Source: Deltaproteobacteria bacterium (GTDB lineage: Bacteria; Desulfobacterota; Dissulfuribacteria; Dissulfuribacterales; DYLC01). Taken from it: a DNA stretch of 64,000 bases. The translations under genes and the position numbers were made by a program. Shown here piece by piece: positions 1 to 8,121 of this stretch (the stretch's first letter is position 1; each line of letters starts with the position of its first letter). The DNA is taken from contig JAQVIJ010000003.1 of the NCBI GenBank assembly GCA_028695735.1, positions 186,001 to 250,000 of the forward strand. The letters are read 5' to 3'. The notes under the pieces were generated by a model. It worked only from the letters and a program-made list of their open reading frames with translations, did no database searches and was not told the origin of the DNA.

Positions 1-831
1 TTTGCCATGATAGTTGGCGGGCCCGAAGAGCCGAATGCCGAGGCTGTGCGCAAAGGCCGCTTCGCTCAGGCCTGAATTGGGACTTGCGTGTTTGCCTGCA
101 TCCTGTCTGACGCCTCTCAATACCTGAAATGGGTCTCGCATGCGCAGAAGCCATGCAGAAACAGCTATGAAGATCACGGTCAGTCGGGCTGGAATGTAGT
201 TGGCTATGTCGTCCATTCGTGCCGACGCTGTGCCGAATTCCATGTAACGTTCGTTTTTATAGCCCACCATGGAATCCAGTGTGCTGATGGCCTTGAAGCC
301 CACCGCAGCCACCGGTCCTGCCGCTGCTGCGTAAAAAAAGGGCGAAATCACTCCATCCACCAGGTTTTCCGCGCAGGATTCTATGGCCGCCATGACAATC
401 CCTTTTTCATCGAGACTGCTCACATTCCGGCCCACTATGCGGGCAAGCCGCAGTCTTCCCGCCTCCAGCCCCTGTTCCTCCAGGGCGGTTCCAACCCCCT
501 TTACCTCGTCCGCCAGACAGCGCAGGGAGACCGCCTGATAGATCAGAAACGTGCTCAAAAGCCAATAGGCGGGTTCGGAAAGATATTTGCAGAAGGAGAT
601 GGCCGCCCATGCAGTTGTGCAGGAGATCAGGACGATGGCGCTTGCAAAAAGTCCGCCCTGAATGCGTGGGGGTAGGCTGAGCCTGCGAAATGCGGGCTCA
701 CACCGGCTGATTAGAAGGCCCATGTAGCGCACCATGTGTGGCATGTATTCTGGATCGCCTGCAAGCAGGTCCAGAGTAACAGCGGCAAGTATAGGCCAGG
801 CGTTTCCGTTTTCCAGTAGAAATGGCTTCAT
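1..831 (-). CDS. cbiB: Adenosylcobinamide-phosphate synthase CbiB/CobD (3' end outside window)
   Basis: Integral membrane enzyme that attaches aminopropanol (or its phosphate) to adenosylcobyric acid, making the cobinamide side chain late in cobalamin synthesis. The reading frame is open from the window edge to an ATG at 831. Seen in the translation: N-terminal MKPFLLENGNAWPILAAV with the family-typical LDLLAGDPEYMPHMVRYMG segment, a central stretch reading SLDEKGIVMAAIESCAENLVDGVISP, and near the edge SPNSGLSEAAFAHSLGIRLFGP, the CbiB glycine/proline signature. Hydrophobic segments are spread through the protein as expected for a multi-pass protein. About 277 residues are present; the family is usually 300-330, so only the C-terminus is missing. 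It lies 31 bp downstream of cobQ on the same strand, so the two probably form an operon. No strong ribosome site is seen before the ATG. Confidence 0.93.
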   Translation of the reverse strand, partial: MKPFLLENGNAWPILAAVTLDLLAGDPEYMPHMVRYMGLLISRCEPAFRRLSLPPRIQGGLFASAIVLISCTTAWAAISFCKYLSEPAYWLLSTFLIYQAVSLRCLADEVKGVGTALEEQGLEAGRLRLARIVGRNVSSLDEKGIVMAAIESCAENLVDGVISPFFYAAAAGPVAAVGFKAISTLDSMVGYKNERYMEFGTASARMDDIANYIPARLTVIFIAVSAWLLRMRDPFQVLRGVRQDAGKHASPNSGLSEAAFAHSLGIRLFGPANYHGK

Positions 832-862
832 GTGGGCAGTTTTTCTGATGCCATGGCCCCTT

Positions 863-2353
863 TCAGAGCCCCTTGTTCAGCACCGACATAATCTTGTCCA
901 TATCTGCATTAGTCTTCATCCATTCAGCCAGTTTGTCCATGTTCTGTTCCTTGAAGGCCTTGTAGCAGATGGTTTCCCGTCTTTCGCAAAGCCCTTTCCG
1001 TCTGCGAAGGAGGTTCAAAAATGCCAGCCTGACCTCATCGTTTTCGAAGATTCCGTGGAGATATGTGCCCAACACAAGGCCGTCATCTGCCATGGCGCCC
1101 AGTTCCTCTCCCTTTTCAGGGCTTATGTGCTGGACAGGGCCGCTGGCAGAGGTCTTCCCCATGTGTATCTCATAGCCGGTTGCACGGCCATCGAGCCCAA
1201 GGGCTGGAATTTCCAGAGGGATCTCCGTCTGCTCCAGCCATTTGTCGAAGGTCATGACGGTCTCCACGGGCAAGAGTCCCAGGCCTGGCGTGGCGCCGGA
1301 AGGGCCTTCTACGCCAAGTGGATCGCTTACTGTCAGGCCCAGCATCTGATAGCCGCCGCAGATGCCCCAAATGGGTTTTCCTGCGGCCCTGGCGGCGTGT
1401 ATTGCCTCTGACAGGCCGTTTTCATGGAGAAATTGTAGGTCAGCACGGGTATTTTTGGTCCCTGGTATCAGAATGCAGTCACTTTTTTTCAGGCGATCCG
1501 GAGCGCTTGTGAAGGTGATGGATATGTCCTCTTCCACATCGAAGGGAGTGAAATCCGTAAAATTGCTGATGCGCGGCAGTTTTACCACTGCTATCTGAAG
1601 GGATGCCCCTGACCTGAATCTGGCGCTTTCGTGCAGATGCACTCCGTCTTCCTGGTCAACCGTGATGTCCTGAAACCATGGCAGCACACCCATGCAGGGT
1701 AGGGGCAGTATTCGGGCGAACTGGTCGATCCCAGGCTGCAATAGGCCCCTGTCACCTCTGAATTTATTGATGAGATAGCCGCGCAGAAGGGGTTTGTGGA
1801 GGTCTTGAATCAGGTCATAAGTGCCCTTGAGCCAGGCAAAGACGCCCCCCCTGTCGATGTCTCCTATGAGGATGACAGGTGCCCCTGCATATTCGGCCAT
1901 CTTCATGTTAACGAGGTCTCGGTGCTGGAGATTGATCTCGGCAGGGCTGCCGGCACCCTCGATGACGATCACATCGAATTCCCCTGCAAGGGAATCGTAG
2001 GCGGATTGTGCGATTTGCAGGTGTTTCTGATGATGGGCATAATAGTCCCTGCCTGACAGGGTGGCTGCTGGTTTACCCAGGAGGATCACCTGTGAACGCA
2101 TCTCTCCTGTGGGTTTCAGCAGAATTGGGTTCATGCGCACATCCGGCCGAAGACCGCATGCCTCGGCTTGATATACCTGAGCCCGTCCCATCTCCTTGCC
2201 GTCTGCTGTGACAAAGGAGTTGAGGGCCATGTTTTGCGCCTTGAAAGGGGCGACACGAAGACCATTCTGGTGTAAAATACGGCAGAATGCGGCTGTAAGC
2301 AGGCTTTTCCCCACCCCTGAGCCGGTCCCCTGAAACATGATAGCCTTTGTCAT
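863..2353 (-). CDS. cobQ: Cobyric acid synthase CobQ/CbiP
   Basis: Glutamine- and ATP-dependent amidase that amidates carboxylates b, d, e and g of adenosylcobyrinic acid a,c-diamide to give cobyric acid. The 496 residues fit the family (about 480-510). The N-terminus carries the dethiobiotin-synthetase-like P-loop (GTGSGVGKSLLTAAFCR) followed by the CobQ-typical APFKAQNMALNS. The C-terminal half is a class I glutamine amidotransferase domain with the nucleophile in GICGGYQMLG and a late His in GTYLHGIFEN. It heads the leftward cobQ-cbiB pair. Two further cobalamin genes (cbiA, cbiC) sit about 42 kb away, so the pathway is split between at least two loci. No cobalamin riboswitch was recognised upstream. 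Confidence 0.96.
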   Translation of the reverse strand: MTKAIMFQGTGSGVGKSLLTAAFCRILHQNGLRVAPFKAQNMALNSFVTADGKEMGRAQVYQAEACGLRPDVRMNPILLKPTGEMRSQVILLGKPAATLSGRDYYAHHQKHLQIAQSAYDSLAGEFDVIVIEGAGSPAEINLQHRDLVNMKMAEYAGAPVILIGDIDRGGVFAWLKGTYDLIQDLHKPLLRGYLINKFRGDRGLLQPGIDQFARILPLPCMGVLPWFQDITVDQEDGVHLHESARFRSGASLQIAVVKLPRISNFTDFTPFDVEEDISITFTSAPDRLKKSDCILIPGTKNTRADLQFLHENGLSEAIHAARAAGKPIWGICGGYQMLGLTVSDPLGVEGPSGATPGLGLLPVETVMTFDKWLEQTEIPLEIPALGLDGRATGYEIHMGKTSASGPVQHISPEKGEELGAMADDGLVLGTYLHGIFENDEVRLAFLNLLRRRKGLCERRETICYKAFKEQNMDKLAEWMKTNADMDKIMSVLNKGL

Positions 2354-2393
2354 AAAGATATTGAACGCCCTTTTTTGTAAAATTTATTGTGTG

Positions 2394-2422
2394 TTGCATA
2401 AGATCGCAAAGGGTAGTATAAA
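2394..2422 (+). promoter_or_regulatory. Predicted sigma-70-type promoter of rpsU
   Basis: TTGCAT at 2394-2399 and TATAAA at 2417-2422 are separated by exactly 17 bp in the gap between the divergent cobQ and rpsU genes. The promoter would start transcription about 60 bp before the rpsU start codon. Prediction from consensus only. Confidence 0.55.
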
Positions 2423-2490
2423 TAACCTCTGTTTTTGTTGGCGGCATGATTTTATGCCACTTGATTCTAAAAAGAAAGGGGTGATTTCCC

Positions 2491-2691
2491 TTGTCAATTA
2501 TAGTGGATGTGCAGGATGACAACATAGAAAAGGCATTGAAGGTTCTGAAGAAAAAGATGCAGATCGATGGACTTCAGCGCGAGATTAAGAACCGCCGTTT
2601 CTATGAAAAACCCAGCGAGAAAAAACGTCGCAAGATGCAGGACGCCGAGCGCAGAAGGCGTAAGGTCAGAAGGAAGCGTTACGAGGCTTGA
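2491..2691 (+). CDS. rpsU: 30S ribosomal protein S21
   Basis: Small basic protein of the 30S subunit, involved in initiation and base pairing of the 16S rRNA 3' end. The 66 residues match the family in length (about 60-71). Visible features are an N-terminal acidic/hydrophobic segment (SIIVDVQDDNIEKALKVLKK) and the arginine/lysine-rich tail with KKRRKMQDAERRRRKVRRKRY. The start is a TTG at 2491 preceded by an AAAGAAAGGGG purine run about 9 nt upstream; a GTG at 2481 is in another frame. A single-gene unit with its own promoter, followed by an initiator tRNA gene. Confidence 0.95.
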   Translation: MSIIVDVQDDNIEKALKVLKKKMQIDGLQREIKNRRFYEKPSEKKRRKMQDAERRRRKVRRKRYEA

Positions 2692-2712
2692 TGTATGCCT
2701 TTGGGCCCTGGC

Positions 2713-2741
2713 TTGACAGTTTAAGGCCAAGGCATTATCGT
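2713..2741 (+). promoter_or_regulatory. Possible promoter of the initiator tRNA gene
   Basis: A perfect TTGACA at 2713-2718 is followed after 17 bp by a weak TATCGT at 2736-2741, about 27 bp before the tRNA. The -35 is convincing, the -10 is not. Confidence 0.4.
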
Positions 2742-2767
2742 AAATAGTATTCATAAAACTTTTCAGG

Positions 2768-2844
<77 letters not shown>

Positions 2845-2853
2845 AATAAAATT

Positions 2854-2894
2854 AAACGGCCATTTGTGAAAAACAAAATGGCCGTTTTTATTTT
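2854..2894 (+). terminator. Rho-independent terminator after tRNA-fMet
   Basis: A 12-bp perfect stem (AAACGGCCATTT at 2854-2865 with AAATGGCCGTTT at 2876-2887) is followed by TTATTTT. It lies 10 nt after the tRNA CCA end. Confidence 0.85.
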
Positions 2895-3159
2895 GTGTAA
2901 CATCCTGTGCACCTCTTTTCAGAAGTTACCTTCTTGCCAATTCCTTGACACCCCTAAAACCCTTGGCCGGTGGCTCATTCCGTCGTAACTCCTTGGCTTG
3001 GGCCTGAATGGTCATTTTTTGCCATTATTATTGTTTGACAGTGAGGCAATTTCATGATTTTTTTATAAAATCTGTAAGCCAGATAAGAAGTAATGTTATG
3101 CCGATTAACCACCATCGTAGCTGAACGAGGAGCCTGAGTGTCTGAGAAAGAAGCCACAG

Positions 3160-3298
3160 CCCTCTGTGCCAGTTTACTGACCTGGCTACCAACCCCGTGT
3201 TCTCGACTCGCGACTACAAAGCCGTGCCCGAGCAGTTCCGCACGCTCGTGCCGGAGTATATCAAGGACTATGTCTCCTTGAATCAGTTTGCTACATAG
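3160..3298 (+). pseudogene. C-terminal remnant of an unidentified gene in a broken restriction-modification island
   Basis: A frame without a usable start is open from 3146 to a TAG at 3296-3298 and reads QFTDLATNPVFSTRDYKAV, then PEQFRTLVPEYIKDYVSLNQ. The composition is much more protein-like and GC-rich than the AT-rich sequence before about 3150, so this looks like the 3' end of a gene whose front part was deleted. I do not recognise the family. It ends 8 bp before the four-helix-bundle gene, and a 12-bp sequence at its left edge (3160-3171, CCCTCTGTGCCA) recurs at 4055-4066, inside the next broken gene. Confidence 0.45.
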
Positions 3299-3306
3299 GA
3301 AACGTT

Positions 3307-3969
3307 ATGACCGAACCCCTCATCACAAAACATGGAGGCTATCGTCACCTCAAAAGTTTTCAGCTGGCACAGCTCATCTACGATGTGACCGTCCGCTTCT
3401 GCAACCGTTATGTCGATAAGCGCAGCCGTACTCACGATCAGATGGTACAGGCCGCGCGCTCTGGCGTGCAGAATATCGCGGAAGGCAGTCAAGCCTCCGG
3501 AACATCAAAAAAGACCGAACTCAAACTGACCAATGTTGCGCGGGCCAGCCTGGAGGAACTCCGCCTTGACTACGAAGATTTCCTGCGCCAGCGTGGCCTG
3601 CAAATCTGGGAGCGTGAAGACCCTCGCCGACAGAACCTGATCGACCGCAGGTGCGCCACTGCTGACGATGTGGCGCGTTGGGTGCTGGATCAGCATGATC
3701 GTGGAATTGGTGGACGAGGTGGACAAAATAGTAGACAGAAGAACGAGTCAACCACGTCCACGTTGTCCGCTCAGCCCACCTTTCCGGAGCTTGCCGCCAA
3801 CGCTGCATTGGTGCTGCTGAAGGTTGCCTGTAGCCTGCTCGATCGCCAGATCGCTGCCCAGGCTGCCGTCTTTGAGAAGGAAGGCGGCTTTACCGAGCGC
3901 CTCTACCGCGTCCGTTCGCAGTCACGGTCCAATCAATCCACAAAGTCCACCCCGTCAACCAAGGAGTAG
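3307..3969 (+). CDS. Four-helix-bundle protein (23S rRNA intervening-sequence-like family)
   Basis: The N-terminal half (about residues 14-105) has the family's marks: helices around LKSFQLAQLIYDVTVRFCNRY, the QMVQAARSGVQNIAEG signature and a KTELKLTNVARASLEEL helix. A C-terminal suffix containing VLLKVACSLLDRQIAAQAAVF is typical of the longer variant found beside type I restriction-modification genes. Biochemical role not established. The 220-residue frame is intact, but its left and right neighbours are both remnants, so it is probably the only undamaged gene of an eroded hsd locus. Codon choice is visibly more GC-rich than in the flanking core genes. Confidence 0.8.
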   Translation: MTEPLITKHGGYRHLKSFQLAQLIYDVTVRFCNRYVDKRSRTHDQMVQAARSGVQNIAEGSQASGTSKKTELKLTNVARASLEELRLDYEDFLRQRGLQIWEREDPRRQNLIDRRCATADDVARWVLDQHDRGIGGRGGQNSRQKNESTTSTLSAQPTFPELAANAALVLLKVACSLLDRQIAAQAAVFEKEGGFTERLYRVRSQSRSNQSTKSTPSTKE

Positions 3970-3971
3970 CC

Positions 3972-4295
3972 ATGCTCGACACCGACACTAAACGCCGCAT
4001 CGACACCGCCCGCGATATCCTAGTGGGCAAAGTGCCCGACCCCAAGAGCCAGGTCCCTCTGTGCCATGGAAGAAGCCGCCGAAATGGGCAACTACCTGCC
4101 GCTCTCCTTGACCCAGCCGACCAGATTCGTGAGGTCCTCATCCACGAAAACTATCTGTCGCAGAAGGACATTGAGATCTGCCTCGGCTTTGATGTCGAGA
4201 GTTTGAAGGACCATGAGGGTGTCGACGAAATCAGAGCGCTCCACCGGGCGTTCACAACGGAATACAAGACCGATGATCCAAGCGGCGCGGCATAA
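3972..4295 (+). pseudogene. HsdM N-terminal remnant joined to another broken reading frame
   Basis: The first ~28 residues (MLDTDTKRRIDTARDILVGK, then VPDPKSQV) match the start of type I DNA methyltransferase subunits (HsdM) as I remember that family. The expected continuation is absent. At about 4055 the sequence changes: a segment reading MEEAAEMGNYLPLS appears in another frame from 4064, and then DQIREVLIHENYLSQKDIEICLGFD resumes in the first frame. This looks like hsdM fused by deletion to a neighbouring gene that itself has an internal deletion or frameshift. The 107-residue frame is open, but as a composite it is unlikely to have methyltransferase activity, having none of the catalytic motifs (such as NPPF). 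It lies 2 bp after the four-helix-bundle gene. Confidence 0.65.
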
Positions 4296-4305
4296 CAACC
4301 GGATG

Positions 4306-5601
4306 TTATTTCCCGGACCCGTTTACCTTGAAAAGGTGTGAGGCGGCATCCATCAGGGCCAATGCCTGTTCTTCCCCTTCGCTGTGGCTCTTTCTCAGGG
4401 AGACTATGGGGTCGTGCAATAATTTTTGCACCAGAGAGCGGGTGAGGGTATCTATGGCCTTGAGTTGTTCGGGGGTGAGTCCTTTCAGGGCGGATTGCGA
4501 GCGGGAGAGTTCTTTTAGCCGTGTCTCTTCCGCCTTGTTCTGAATGCCCTGAATCAGGGGCACGATGTCCAGGCACTTGAGCCAGGAGATAAACTTGATT
4601 ACCTCAGCCTCCACTATGCGTTCCGCCTTCAAAGCCTCCTTCTCACGCTCCGCCTTGTTGGTCTCCACGATGCCGCTCAGGTCGTCTATATCATAAAGAT
4701 AGACATTTTCGATGTTGTTTACATTGGGTTCTATGTCGCGGGGCACGGCTATGTCGATAAGGAACAACAGGTTGTGTTTACGCGGGCGCATCGCCTTTTT
4801 GACCTGTTCTGCGGTGATCACATAGCCAGGAGCGCCTGTGGAACTGATGACGATGTCCACTTCGTGCAAGGCATCGGGGATCTCGTCCAGTGAGACGGCC
4901 TTGCCATGCAGTTTGTCGGCCAGCTCTACTGCTCGCGCAAGGGTGCGGTTGGCCACGATCAATTTGCTCACGCCGTTTGCCATTAGATGTTGGGCTGCAA
5001 GCTCGGCCATCTCTCCGGCGCCGATCAGCATGGCCCGTTTGCCCTTGAGCTCGCCGAATATTTTTTTGGCCAGCTCCACGGCCGCATAGCTGATGGACAC
5101 GGCGTTGCTGGCGATACGGGTTTCTGTGCGAATGGTCTTGGCTACAGAAAAGGCCTTGTGCATCAGGCGATTCAGAATGGTGCCTGTGGTTTTGGCTTCG
5201 TCGGCCTTTTTGTAGGCATCCTTCAACTGCCCCAATATCTGCGGTTCACCCACCACCATGGAATCCAGGCTCGAGGCCACCCTGAACAGGTGTCGAATGG
5301 CGTCATCTGCCTTGTGTTCATAGAGGTTTGAGGCATCTTTCAGAGAAAGGCCGCTTTTTTCAAGCCAGTGCAGTTTTATTTTCGCCACGGCATTCTCTAT
5401 GGAGGGTGCCACGGCAATGACCTCCACGCGATTGCAGGTGGACAAAAACACCACTTCATCACACACATTCAGCGATGAAAAGAATTGAAGAGGAGGGATA
5501 TCGCTGTTTACCATGGCCAGGCGTTCGCGAATCCCGACTTCTGCTGTCTTGTGGTTGACCCCTAAAAGGAGTATCCCGGGTTTACTGGAGTCTTGTGGCA
5601 T
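4306..5601 (-). CDS. hemA: Glutamyl-tRNA reductase
   Basis: NADPH-dependent reduction of glutamyl-tRNA to glutamate-1-semialdehyde, the committed step of C5-type tetrapyrrole synthesis. The 431 residues are of family length. Visible motifs: LGVNHKTAEVGIRERLA, the catalytic-cysteine segment LSTCNRVEVIAV, the MVVGEPQILGQLKDAYKKA substrate loop, and a Rossmann motif AMLIGAGEMAELAAQHL. The C-terminal dimerisation domain ends with SLRKSHSEGEEQALALMDAA. Its start overlaps the end of the ccsA-like gene by 20 bp, and with the precorrin-2 dehydrogenase gene these three form one leftward tetrapyrrole/cytochrome operon. Confidence 0.97.
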   Translation of the reverse strand: MPQDSSKPGILLLGVNHKTAEVGIRERLAMVNSDIPPLQFFSSLNVCDEVVFLSTCNRVEVIAVAPSIENAVAKIKLHWLEKSGLSLKDASNLYEHKADDAIRHLFRVASSLDSMVVGEPQILGQLKDAYKKADEAKTTGTILNRLMHKAFSVAKTIRTETRIASNAVSISYAAVELAKKIFGELKGKRAMLIGAGEMAELAAQHLMANGVSKLIVANRTLARAVELADKLHGKAVSLDEIPDALHEVDIVISSTGAPGYVITAEQVKKAMRPRKHNLLFLIDIAVPRDIEPNVNNIENVYLYDIDDLSGIVETNKAEREKEALKAERIVEAEVIKFISWLKCLDIVPLIQGIQNKAEETRLKELSRSQSALKGLTPEQLKAIDTLTRSLVQKLLHDPIVSLRKSHSEGEEQALALMDAASHLFKVNGSGK

Positions 5602-6421
5602 AGCTGTGCTCTCCGGGGATCAGGAGATTGACGCCCAAAAAGGTGAAGATCAAGACAAGAAATGCGATGATGGTCATGGTGGCCGCCCTGCGCCCGCGCC
5701 ATCCGATGGTGAAGCGCTGATGCAGAATGGCCGCATACAGAAGCCAGGTAACAAGGGACCATGTCTCTTTCGGGTCCCAGCTCCAGTAGGCGCCCCAGGC
5801 CTCTTCGGCCCAGATGGAGCCTGTGATGATGCCCAGCGTCAGTATGGCAAATCCAAGGGCAAGGGTCCTGCCTAAAATGGCATCCAGGCCATCCAGGGAG
5901 GGAAGCCTCTGAAAGATACCGCCCAGTTTCTTGGTCTTTATCTGCCGTTCCTGTATCAGATACATGACGGCTATCAGGAATGAAATGGTGAAGATGGCAT
6001 AGGCAACAATTGATATGGTGGCGTGAATCGGCAGCCATATACTTTGAAGCGCTGGAGGTAGAGGTACTATTGTACGTTCTTGAGTCAAGGCGCATGCCAG
6101 AAGTATGGAAGCAAGGGGGGTCACGAAGGCCCCCAGCGATTTGAGCCTGTTTTTGATCTGGGCCAGAAGAAAACCAGCAACTATGACAATGCTTAAAAAG
6201 GACAGGCTTTCATGCATATGCACAAGGGGTATGTGGCCTGCTTGCGCCCACCTGACTGCTATTGCTGATGTGTGAAACAGCAGTCCTGCGCACAAAATGC
6301 CTGTGGCCGCCTTCTCCATGCGTTTTTTGAGGGTGATGAACTGCACCAGAAAGATTACTGTGGCCAGTGTGTAAAAACACAGGGCGCCTGTCAAGAGGAG
6401 TTCGTAAAGGGTCTTAATCAT
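5582..6421 (-). CDS. CcsA/HemX-type cytochrome c assembly membrane protein
   Basis: Multi-pass membrane protein of 279 residues with about eight hydrophobic segments. The diagnostic tryptophan-rich stretch is WGAYWSWDPKETWSLVTWL, the heme-handling WWD-type motif of CcsA/CcmC proteins. Conserved histidines sit in the membrane loops (VHMHESLSFLS, LPIHATISIVAYAIF). Genes of this kind directly beside hemA are often called hemX, where a role in heme export or in limiting HemA has been proposed; here it could equally serve system II cytochrome c maturation, which would suit the multiheme cytochrome at 60-61 kb. It overlaps both neighbours, so translation is probably coupled. Confidence 0.88.
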   Translation of the reverse strand: MIKTLYELLLTGALCFYTLATVIFLVQFITLKKRMEKAATGILCAGLLFHTSAIAVRWAQAGHIPLVHMHESLSFLSIVIVAGFLLAQIKNRLKSLGAFVTPLASILLACALTQERTIVPLPPALQSIWLPIHATISIVAYAIFTISFLIAVMYLIQERQIKTKKLGGIFQRLPSLDGLDAILGRTLALGFAILTLGIITGSIWAEEAWGAYWSWDPKETWSLVTWLLYAAILHQRFTIGWRGRRAATMTIIAFLVLIFTFLGVNLLIPGEHSYATRLQ

Positions 6422-7088
6422 GGTTTTGTGTGTGTTTTTTTACAATATGTCTGGCATTATCGCCATAGTTTTTTTGAACCCATTCTGCTATGTCCCGCCA
6501 TTGGCCGTGCTTGAAATACCCCTCTATTTGCGCATTGTCCAGGTTTGAGAGCAGTTCCCTGCGCCTTTTTTCGTCCTTTTCCGTGGCGATCAGCCATGTC
6601 CGCATCTCCTCCAGAAAGACAGCATAGCCGTTTGCATGGCCGGTGACAACCGGCAATAGCTCCTGTTTCAGGCGTTTTGCCAGGACAGGACTGCTGCCGG
6701 AGGTGGAGATCGCCACCTGTATGGGGCCGTGTTCTATTACAGCGGGCGTGATGAAGCTGCCGGTGTCCGGCGCGTTGACCACATTGCAGAAGATACGCTG
6801 TGATGAGGCTGATTCCGCGATGAATCTTTGAGTAGCTGAGTCGTTGGTGGCGGCTATCACCAGCCAGGCATCCTGAAGGTCATGGGCCTGAAATCCCCGT
6901 TTGTGCCAGATGATCCGTCCGGTTTTGGCCAGTTCCTGCAGGCATTCGGTGAGGTTAGGGCTTACCACATGGATCACAGCCTGCTTGTCCAACAGGCCTT
7001 TTATCTTTCTTTCAGCGACCCCTCCTCCGCCTGCTACAAGCACCTTTTTGCCCACAAGGGATATGAAAATGGAATAATATTTTTGCAT
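6414..7088 (-). CDS. Precorrin-2 dehydrogenase / sirohydrochlorin ferrochelatase (CysG N-terminal type)
   Basis: The 224-residue protein starts with a Rossmann fold (LVGKKVLVAGGGGVAERKI) and carries the NVVNAPDTGSFITPAVIEHG segment of the Met8/CysG-N family, then AISTSGSSPVLAKRL. It would oxidise precorrin-2 to sirohydrochlorin with NAD+ and perhaps insert iron to give siroheme, the cofactor of dissimilatory and assimilatory sulfite reductases. No SUMT methyltransferase domain is fused. It is the first gene of the leftward tetrapyrrole operon and overlaps the ccsA-like gene by 8 bp. Confidence 0.93.
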   Translation of the reverse strand: MQKYYSIFISLVGKKVLVAGGGGVAERKIKGLLDKQAVIHVVSPNLTECLQELAKTGRIIWHKRGFQAHDLQDAWLVIAATNDSATQRFIAESASSQRIFCNVVNAPDTGSFITPAVIEHGPIQVAISTSGSSPVLAKRLKQELLPVVTGHANGYAVFLEEMRTWLIATEKDEKRRRELLSNLDNAQIEGYFKHGQWRDIAEWVQKNYGDNARHIVKKHTQNHD

Positions 7089-7112
7089 TTTTTTACAAAG
7101 GTTGTAATTTAC

Positions 7113-7205
7113 GGGTGCCTTAAAAAATCGTTTTTTTTGTCCGTTGGCAAGTTTTCGAGGTTTCCTTTAATATAAGATGATAATGGTTTATTTTTCAAGG
7201 AATCC
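7113..7205. repeat. Degenerate copy of the MITE-like repeat family (copy G)
   Basis: The left end GGGTGCCTTAAAAAATCG resembles the family left end GGGAGCCTTGAAAAATTG. The right end TAATGGTTTATTTTTCA (7179-7195) is identical to the right part of copy C at 34283-34427. It fills most of the gap between the divergent precorrin-2 dehydrogenase and galU genes. Confidence 0.45.
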
Positions 7206-7245
7206 ATAAAAAATACTGCGCCAGGCGCATGGAAAGGAGAATCAT

Positions 7246-8118
7246 ATGCAGATCAAAAAGGCCGTAGTGCCTGTGGCAGGGCTCGGAACCCGTTTTTTGC
7301 CGGCTACCAAGGCCATTCCCAAGGAGATGCTCACCATAGTGGACAGGCCCACCATTCAATACATAGTTGAGGAGATTGTGGCGTCGGGCATAAAAGAGGT
7401 GGTCTTGATCACATCTGCAGGCAAGGCTGCCATAGAAAACCACTTCGACTATTCCTTTGAACTGGAGACCTTTCTCGCCCAGAAGGGCAAAAGGGACCTG
7501 CTCAGAGAGGTTAGGAATATCTCCCGGCTGATAGACGTTGTTTCTGTTCGGCAGAAGGAGCCGTTGGGCCTTGGGCATGCGGTCATGATGGCCGAGACGG
7601 TCATAGGCGATCAGCCGTTTTTTGTGGTGCTGGGGGATGACCTGGTGGTCTCAGAGGTGCCTTGTGTATATCAAATGAAGAAGCTGTTTGAGGAGCTGGA
7701 TGAGAGCATCGTGGCGGTGCAGCGTGTCCCTGAAAACGAGGTTCACAGATATGGCATAGTGGAAGGTGAGGAGGTGTCGCCCGGGGTTTACAAGGTCAAC
7801 AGACTCATCGAAAAACCTTCGCCCGGCAGTACATCCTCGAATCTGGCCATTATAGGCCGTTATTGCCTGAGACCTGAGATATTCGGTTGCCTGCATCGCA
7901 CCCTGCCCGGCGTGGGTGGAGAGATACAGTTGACGGATGCGCTTTCCACCCTGAAAAACGAGCGGGCGCTTTATGCCTATGAATTTCAGGGAAGCCGTTT
8001 CGATGCCGGGGATAAACTGGGATATCTGGAGGCCACCGTGCATTTCGCCCTGGAACACCCGGAGCTGGGTGGGCCTTTCAGGCTCTTTTTGCAGGATATG
8101 ATCTCAAAGCTTTCCTGA
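7246..8118 (+). CDS. galU: UTP-glucose-1-phosphate uridylyltransferase
   Basis: Makes UDP-glucose from UTP and glucose-1-phosphate for envelope polysaccharides. The 290 residues match family length. The nucleotide-binding start KAVVPVAGLGTRFLPATKAIPKEML is textbook GalU; further on are VRQKEPLGLGHAVMMAE, the metal/sugar site VVLGDDLVV, and GGEIQLTDALSTL. ATG at 7246 is preceded by GGAAAGGAG at 8-nt distance. Three bases separate it from priA. Confidence 0.96.
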   Translation: MQIKKAVVPVAGLGTRFLPATKAIPKEMLTIVDRPTIQYIVEEIVASGIKEVVLITSAGKAAIENHFDYSFELETFLAQKGKRDLLREVRNISRLIDVVSVRQKEPLGLGHAVMMAETVIGDQPFFVVLGDDLVVSEVPCVYQMKKLFEELDESIVAVQRVPENEVHRYGIVEGEEVSPGVYKVNRLIEKPSPGSTSSNLAIIGRYCLRPEIFGCLHRTLPGVGGEIQLTDALSTLKNERALYAYEFQGSRFDAGDKLGYLEATVHFALEHPELGGPFRLFLQDMISKLS

Positions 8119-8121
8119 TAT

